Source: Hellea balneolensis
GTDB lineage: Bacteria > Pseudomonadota > Alphaproteobacteria > Caulobacterales > Maricaulaceae
Direction: 5' to 3'
Length of the DNA: 8,661 nucleotides
Assembly (NCBI GenBank): GCA_003233025.1
Contig: QIKS01000165.1
Span: 1 to 8,661, forward strand
The notes beneath the pieces are model-generated. The model was not told the origin of the DNA. It worked only from the letters and a program-made list of their open reading frames with translations, and did no database searches. The position numbers and the translations under genes are program-made. Below are positions 4,701 through 8,661 of this stretch, piece after piece. The first letter of the stretch is position 1, and each line of letters opens with the position of its first letter.

Positions 4701-7700
4701 ATGACGACTACAGATACAAATATATTTGTCCGGGTATGTGGTTTGGCACGACCGTTTTTGGTCGCTCTATGGCTATATTCTATCTGCCTGTTTCCCAATA
4801 TTGCCAATGCGCAAGCCCAGGCCGGGCTAAGCGATGAGGTAAAAACCAAAGCCGTCAAGATTGCCAAACAGATCGAAGCCAATAATTTGATTGTCGACAC
4901 CTCCCTTTCGATTGAAAGTTTAAACTTGCAGGTAATGCCGCCCGAACAAAGGCTTGTTTTATTGCGTTTCTTGGCAATGGATGCCCTAAATTTGCGGAAT
5001 GCTCTTGATTGGGCAGAAATTGTTTCCCTTTATTCTGATGAAGCCAACCACCAAAACAATGCCCGCGATATTGATATTGCCAAGGTTTATCAGCTCTTTG
5101 CTTTAACCGCAGATCTCGACATTGAATCAGGTGATGCTAAACAAATATTTGGGCAACTAGAAGCCTATAGCCAACATGATGACTGGTTTGTTGCCAATCG
5201 GGCCGGGTTGTTTTTAGCGGTCTATAATGGTCAAAATTTAAAACTCGGAACGGCACTCAATCAGGCCCAAGCCGCTCTTCATTTGATTCCACAAGAGCTC
5301 GGCAACGATATTTCTGAAGCTTCTTATGAAACCAATGACATTATCGCCTATTTGCACGGTTTGCTCAACAACCCGGAACTTATGGTTAGTGCGACTGAAC
5401 ATGTTATCCGGCAAGGTCAGGGTTTGGGGCGTCAAATCGATGGTATTGGTCATATTAGCAATCTGATTTACGTTTTTGAAAAATGGCGGGAATATGAAAC
5501 GGCTTCCGAGCTGGCAGGTATTCTTATCGAGTTTAGCGAAAAAAATAATCTTGATACCAATGGCATTGCCTATTTGCGCTATGGGCAAAGCCTGAACAAT
5601 ATTGCTCAACATAAAAAAGCGGCCAAATATCTACAAAAAGCCCTGCTTGCTGAAGAAAACAACCGATTGCGACTGGCTCTGGAATCCCAACTTGCGATTT
5701 CTTTCGCCGGCATGGGCGATATTAAAGCCGCGAAAGCCAGTTTTAAACGGTTTGATGATCTGAGTTCCAAAGTTGACATTAATACGGCCGGATTTGCCAA
5801 ACGGCGTTTGCAGGCAGAAGCCCTGTTGGCGGTCGGTCGCAACAATGCCGCCCGTACCTATGATTTGATGAACCAGCGCCTAGACAATGAATTGCGGTCG
5901 ACGTTTAAGCGCATTGACCGCACAACCCAAATCCAATTGGCCGAATTACAAAACTCCAAAGAGCGGCAAATAGAGCGCGAAACCGCCGCCGACCGGGAAG
6001 CGGAACTCAAACAAAAAGAAATTGAAGCCCAACAGCGTATTTTGTTGCTTTTATTGGCCCTAGCGATTTCGCTTGTCGTTGCGCTTGTTAATACAATCAT
6101 AGCCAACAAGAGCTTGAAAAAAGCCAACAAAGAGGTGGTGGAGGCCAACAAGCTTGCGGTTTACGCCGCAGAAGCTGGCGATAGGGCCAAATCACAGTTT
6201 TTATCCGTTATGTCACACGAAATTCGCACGCCTCTTAACGGGATAATAGGGATTGCTGATCTATTATCCGAACACGGAGATACAAAACAGTTACGGGATC
6301 AGAACAAAATAATATTGCAGTCAGGGAAAAACCTGCTCGATCTACTCACGGGGATATTGGATATGTCACAAATGGAATCAGGAAATTTGAAAATCGTTAC
6401 CGCACCGGTTGATGTTAGACAAATTGCCGACACAATCTATCAGACTTGGTTGGCAAAAACCGATCCGGACAAGGTTATCTTCACGTGCCATACAGACGAA
6501 AATGTACCTCGTGATTTGATGATGGATAGTATCCGTGTCAAACAAGCGCTTAATAACCTTGTGTCAAATGCCGTCAAATTCACCCAAGAAGGCCGGATCC
6601 ATATCCATATTACCCTGGACGAACCAACGAATGCGGATCATAATCATACGCTGACTATGGTGGTTGCGGACACGGGCGTGGGTATTGACAAAAAAGTGCA
6701 AAAAGACCTGTTCCGGCCATTTGTACAGGCGGACAGTTCCATGACCCGCGCCCATGACGGTGCCGGTATCGGCCTGACAGTAACCCGTGGTCTGGCCCGG
6801 TTGATGGGCGGGGACGTGACAATGAAATCCCGGGCCACCCGCGGTTCCATTTTTACTCTCAGTGTCAAAACCTCCAGCGCCGCAGACGTAGGGCTTGATC
6901 AAAAAACAAATCAACCTGTTTTCGAAATTGTGCCAAGCTCAGCACAAAAAGTCGACTTCACGCCTGCTGTCACATTGGAAACCCTTAAGGCAGCCCGCGC
7001 CAAGCAAGAAGAAATACTGCGCCAGAACGCCGAGGCTGAAAACGTCCAGATACAAACGGTTTTATCAGCAAGTTCGCTACCACCTAAAAAACCTGATACC
7101 AGTGACCTCAATGAACTTTTACCCGCAGCTTCAGGCCATGGAGATTATACCGAACCACCTGTCCTAGCAGACACGCCAAGGACAGCCATGGTCGGAGAAC
7201 TCCCCGATGTGGAGCTGGAAACCGTGCCACTCCCTCACCGCGGCGCCTTTACGAGGCGCGCGGAGCGGCGCAGTCAAGACACGGTTTCACCTGACCAGCT
7301 TGGAGGCTTAAACATTTTGGTTGTCGAGGACCTTTTGGTCAATCAGGAAGTCTTACGCTCTCTGCTCGAGCCGGTTGGCTGTACTGTTAGCGCAGCTCTG
7401 GACGGTCAGGAAGCCATCGACCTTATGCAAACCCAGGTGTTTGATGTGGTGCTTATGGACATCCGCATGCCGGGCATGGACGGGATTGAAGCCACCGAAC
7501 ATATCCGCAAAAATCCGGGCCCGCACCAGAGCGTCGCGATTATTGCCCTGACGGCTGATGCGTCTGCTGAAACAAATGCCCAATGTTTGGCTGCGGGCGC
7601 CGATGTGTTTTTGACCAAGCCCGTGATCGTCAGCGAACTGTTCGCTTCGATCCGCTTCGCCCGTCAAAAACAAAAGCGTCTCCAAGACAACGCCCTGTCG

Positions 7701-7706
7701 GCATAA
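4701..7706 (+). CDS. Hybrid sensor histidine kinase with predicted periplasmic TPR-like sensor domain
   Basis: About 1001 aa from ATG 4701; a GTG at 4695 would add two residues, and Shine-Dalgarno evidence does not separate them. Order of parts: signal peptide or first helix (about 10-40, ANAQAQA cleavage region); a helical repeat region (about 45-390) with TPR-like units, clearest at about 288-355; a charged coiled coil (about 395-446); one membrane helix (about 447-468). Then comes HisKA with phospho-acceptor H506 in SHEIRTPLNG. The HATPase has N-box NNLVSNAVKFT (N619/N623), DTGVGI (657-662) and GAGIGL (687-692). After a Pro/Gln/Glu-rich linker (about 727-868) there is a receiver domain with E876/D877, phospho-acceptor D920 in LMDIRMPG, T951 and K973. 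All catalytic residues are present. The sensor is predicted to face the periplasm. It follows the double-glycine peptide gene by 135 bp on the same strand, making that peptide the obvious candidate ligand (inference). No DNA-binding output domain is present, so phosphotransfer to a separate partner is expected. Confidence 0.92.
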   Translation: MTTTDTNIFVRVCGLARPFLVALWLYSICLFPNIANAQAQAGLSDEVKTKAVKIAKQIEANNLIVDTSLSIESLNLQVMPPEQRLVLLRFLAMDALNLRNALDWAEIVSLYSDEANHQNNARDIDIAKVYQLFALTADLDIESGDAKQIFGQLEAYSQHDDWFVANRAGLFLAVYNGQNLKLGTALNQAQAALHLIPQELGNDISEASYETNDIIAYLHGLLNNPELMVSATEHVIRQGQGLGRQIDGIGHISNLIYVFEKWREYETASELAGILIEFSEKNNLDTNGIAYLRYGQSLNNIAQHKKAAKYLQKALLAEENNRLRLALESQLAISFAGMGDIKAAKASFKRFDDLSSKVDINTAGFAKRRLQAEALLAVGRNNAARTYDLMNQRLDNELRSTFKRIDRTTQIQLAELQNSKERQIERETAADREAELKQKEIEAQQRILLLLLALAISLVVALVNTIIANKSLKKANKEVVEANKLAVYAAEAGDRAKSQFLSVMSHEIRTPLNGIIGIADLLSEHGDTKQLRDQNKIILQSGKNLLDLLTGILDMSQMESGNLKIVTAPVDVRQIADTIYQTWLAKTDPDKVIFTCHTDENVPRDLMMDSIRVKQALNNLVSNAVKFTQEGRIHIHITLDEPTNADHNHTLTMVVADTGVGIDKKVQKDLFRPFVQADSSMTRAHDGAGIGLTVTRGLARLMGGDVTMKSRATRGSIFTLSVKTSSAADVGLDQKTNQPVFEIVPSSAQKVDFTPAVTLETLKAARAKQEEILRQNAEAENVQIQTVLSASSLPPKKPDTSDLNELLPAASGHGDYTEPPVLADTPRTAMVGELPDVELETVPLPHRGAFTRRAERRSQDTVSPDQLGGLNILVVEDLLVNQEVLRSLLEPVGCTVSAALDGQEAIDLMQTQVFDVVLMDIRMPGMDGIEATEHIRKNPGPHQSVAIIALTADASAETNAQCLAAGADVFLTKPVIVSELFASIRFARQKQKRLQDNALSA

Positions 7707-7740
7707 ATTGTAACCCCGTTTGAATTGACAGCCGGGCTGA

Positions 7741-7759
7741 AGGGGCTACACCTGCCCCT
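7741..7759 (+). promoter_or_regulatory. Hairpin abutting the PhzF-family start codon
   Basis: AGGGGC (7741-7746) and GCCCCT (7754-7759) form a perfect 6-bp stem with a 7-nt loop ending one base before the ATG. The purine-rich AAGGGG that might serve as ribosome binding site lies in the stem and is also rather far from the start, so translation could be damped by this structure. It may be chance. Confidence 0.3.
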
Positions 7760-8575
7760 ATGATCACAACACTACCCCTATATCAGGTTGACGCCTTTAC
7801 AGACAAACTGTTTGGCGGCAACCCGGCGGCCGTCATTCCCGTTGATAAATTTCCCGCCGCCTCACTAATGCAACAAATCGCACTGGAGAATAATCTCTCC
7901 GAAACCGCCTTTATTGAGCCGCGTAAAGACGGTAGCTTTAACCTACGCTGGTTTACGCCCGCGATGGAGGTCGAATTTTGCGGCCACGCCACAATCGCCA
8001 GCGCCCATGTTTTAATTGCCGAGATGGGCACTGACGCCCCAATTATTTTCCACACCCAAATTGGCCCGCTTACGGTTGACATAGCCCGGCAGGGCTACAC
8101 ATTGCACGCCCCCAATTATGCCATGAGCGAAATTGAGCAGGGCGAAGATACAAAGGCAGTTTTCGAAACTGATATTCTTGGCATTTATCATGCAACAAAT
8201 AATATCTATGTCGAGTTTGAAGATGAAAAATCCGTGCGTGAGTTTACTCCCAACATCGCCGCGATCCGGGCTTTATGCGAAAGCCGCAACCAGCTTGCGC
8301 TTAGCATTATGGCCGTCAGCGACGCCGGGTCAGACTTTGATTTCGTGTCCCGCCACTTTGCCCCCTTGTTTGACATTGACGAAGATCCGGTTACGGGCTC
8401 CGTCCATTCCGCCCTCGCACCCTTCTACGCCAAGACATTAGGTAAATCTGTAATGACCGCCTGCCAGTGCTCGGCCCGCAGCGGCGTGCTGCATCTAAAA
8501 GTCCTCAAAGATGAAGTCCAAATCACCGGCCAAGCCGTCACCTATCTACGGGGCCAAATTTCTCTAACAGACTAG
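7760..8575 (+). CDS. PhzF family isomerase/epimerase-like protein
   Basis: A 271-aa protein of the PhzF/diaminopimelate-epimerase-like fold, cytosolic. N-terminal half: YQVDAFTDKLFGGNPAAV (8-25), NNLSETAF (44-51) with the family catalytic glutamate E48, and RWFTPAMEVEFCGHATIASAH (63-83) containing the CGHAT loop. C-terminal half: FDIDEDPVTGSVHSAL, the second signature (aspartate plus the glycine-serine anion-binding loop). It ends with the usual beta-strand GQAVTYLRG. The length is slightly below the common 260-300 aa but complete. PhzF itself isomerises DHHA in phenazine synthesis; most family members are uncharacterised, and no other phenazine genes are here, so a phenazine role should not be assumed. 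The gene starts 53 bp after the kinase stop and could be read through from it. Its TAG is part of a CTAG that borders a putative insertion sequence. Confidence 0.92.
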   Translation: MITTLPLYQVDAFTDKLFGGNPAAVIPVDKFPAASLMQQIALENNLSETAFIEPRKDGSFNLRWFTPAMEVEFCGHATIASAHVLIAEMGTDAPIIFHTQIGPLTVDIARQGYTLHAPNYAMSEIEQGEDTKAVFETDILGIYHATNNIYVEFEDEKSVREFTPNIAAIRALCESRNQLALSIMAVSDAGSDFDFVSRHFAPLFDIDEDPVTGSVHSALAPFYAKTLGKSVMTACQCSARSGVLHLKVLKDEVQITGQAVTYLRGQISLTD

Positions 8576-8632
8576 GGTCTGTGGACATTTAGGATTCCCA
8601 AATCAGTTTAAATGTGATTCAAGCTTCCTTTT

Positions 8633-8638
8633 AGGAGG
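8633..8638 (+). promoter_or_regulatory. Strong Shine-Dalgarno AGGAGG
   Basis: A full consensus AGGAGG, 6 nt before ATG 8645. It is the best ribosome binding site in the window and supports a real gene start there. Confidence 0.75.
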
Positions 8639-8644
8639 TTTACT

Positions 8645-8661
8645 ATGCGCGAAGAGCGTTT
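8645..8661 (+). CDS. Start of a gene cut by the window edge, possible transposase
   Basis: ATG CGC GAA GAG CGT followed by TT: only MREER plus an incomplete codon is visible. The consensus Shine-Dalgarno supports the start. The position, about 70 bp inside a putative IS end, suggests an IS5-type transposase. The MRE- start is also seen in double-glycine leaders such as the one at 4497, so a second peptide gene cannot be ruled out from five residues. Confidence 0.45.

Larger units (their letters stand above)
8576..8661 (+). mobile_element. Putative left end of an insertion sequence (IS5-like), running off the window
   Basis: Directly after CTAG (8572-8575) comes GGTCTGTGGACATTTAGG, which looks like an IS terminal repeat. 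About 70 bp further on, a very strong Shine-Dalgarno and ATG open a new reading frame. Some IS5-family (IS427-type) elements target CTAG, which fits the border. The right end and transposase body are outside the window, so this is recognition plus context, not proof. Confidence 0.4.

Noticed and set aside
7353..7685. Minus-strand frames of 110 and 70 aa opposite the receiver domain
   Set aside because: They are antisense shadows of a well-defined receiver domain.

Overview
The window looks like a chromosomal accessory region of an alphaproteobacterium. Two things point that way, both from recognition rather than a search: the DUF1223 and PhzF-type proteins, and a structured CCCCCTTGAGGGGGGAGG-type intergenic repeat of a kind common in that class. 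No rRNA, tRNA, CRISPR array or riboswitch was found.

Region by region. (1) Positions 1-540, minus strand: a DUF3800-family gene cut by the window edge. It reads cleanly through the family N-terminus, but it begins at CTG and carries an in-frame TAA at codon 34. A perfect 9-bp hairpin lies about 40 nt upstream of it. (2) Positions 541-1267: gene-free, holding a strong hairpin (possible terminator) and a nested inverted-repeat/MITE-like element. (3) Positions 1268-1984, minus strand: an exported DUF1223 thioredoxin-like protein. (4) Positions 2091-7706, plus strand: a compact putative peptide export and sensing locus. It contains a 65-aa HlyD-like stub, a C39-peptidase ABC exporter coupled to the stub by an ATGA overlap, a 22-codon double-glycine peptide gene at 4497-4565, and a large hybrid histidine kinase with a predicted periplasmic TPR-like sensor. 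(5) Positions 7760-8575, plus strand: a PhzF-family protein. (6) From about 8576 to the end: what looks like the left end of an insertion sequence abutting the phzF-like stop codon, with the first codons of its possible transposase.

The most interesting part is block 4. The small gene at 4497 encodes leader MRELTLAEIEIVTGG, very close in length and pattern to the microcin V leader, followed by a core of only seven residues, RPIIVEW. That is too small for an ordinary bacteriocin, and no immunity or modification gene is visible. It sits between the exporter whose C39 domain is the expected leader-removing protease and a kinase whose extracytoplasmic domain is TPR-like. Working model (inference): the exporter trims and exports the heptapeptide, and the TPR sensor kinase detects it, which would be a Gram-negative double-glycine peptide signalling circuit. 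Because the membrane-fusion protein is reduced to a stub, the peptide might be delivered only as far as the periplasm, where the sensor domain resides. No DNA-binding response regulator is in the window, so the output is unknown.
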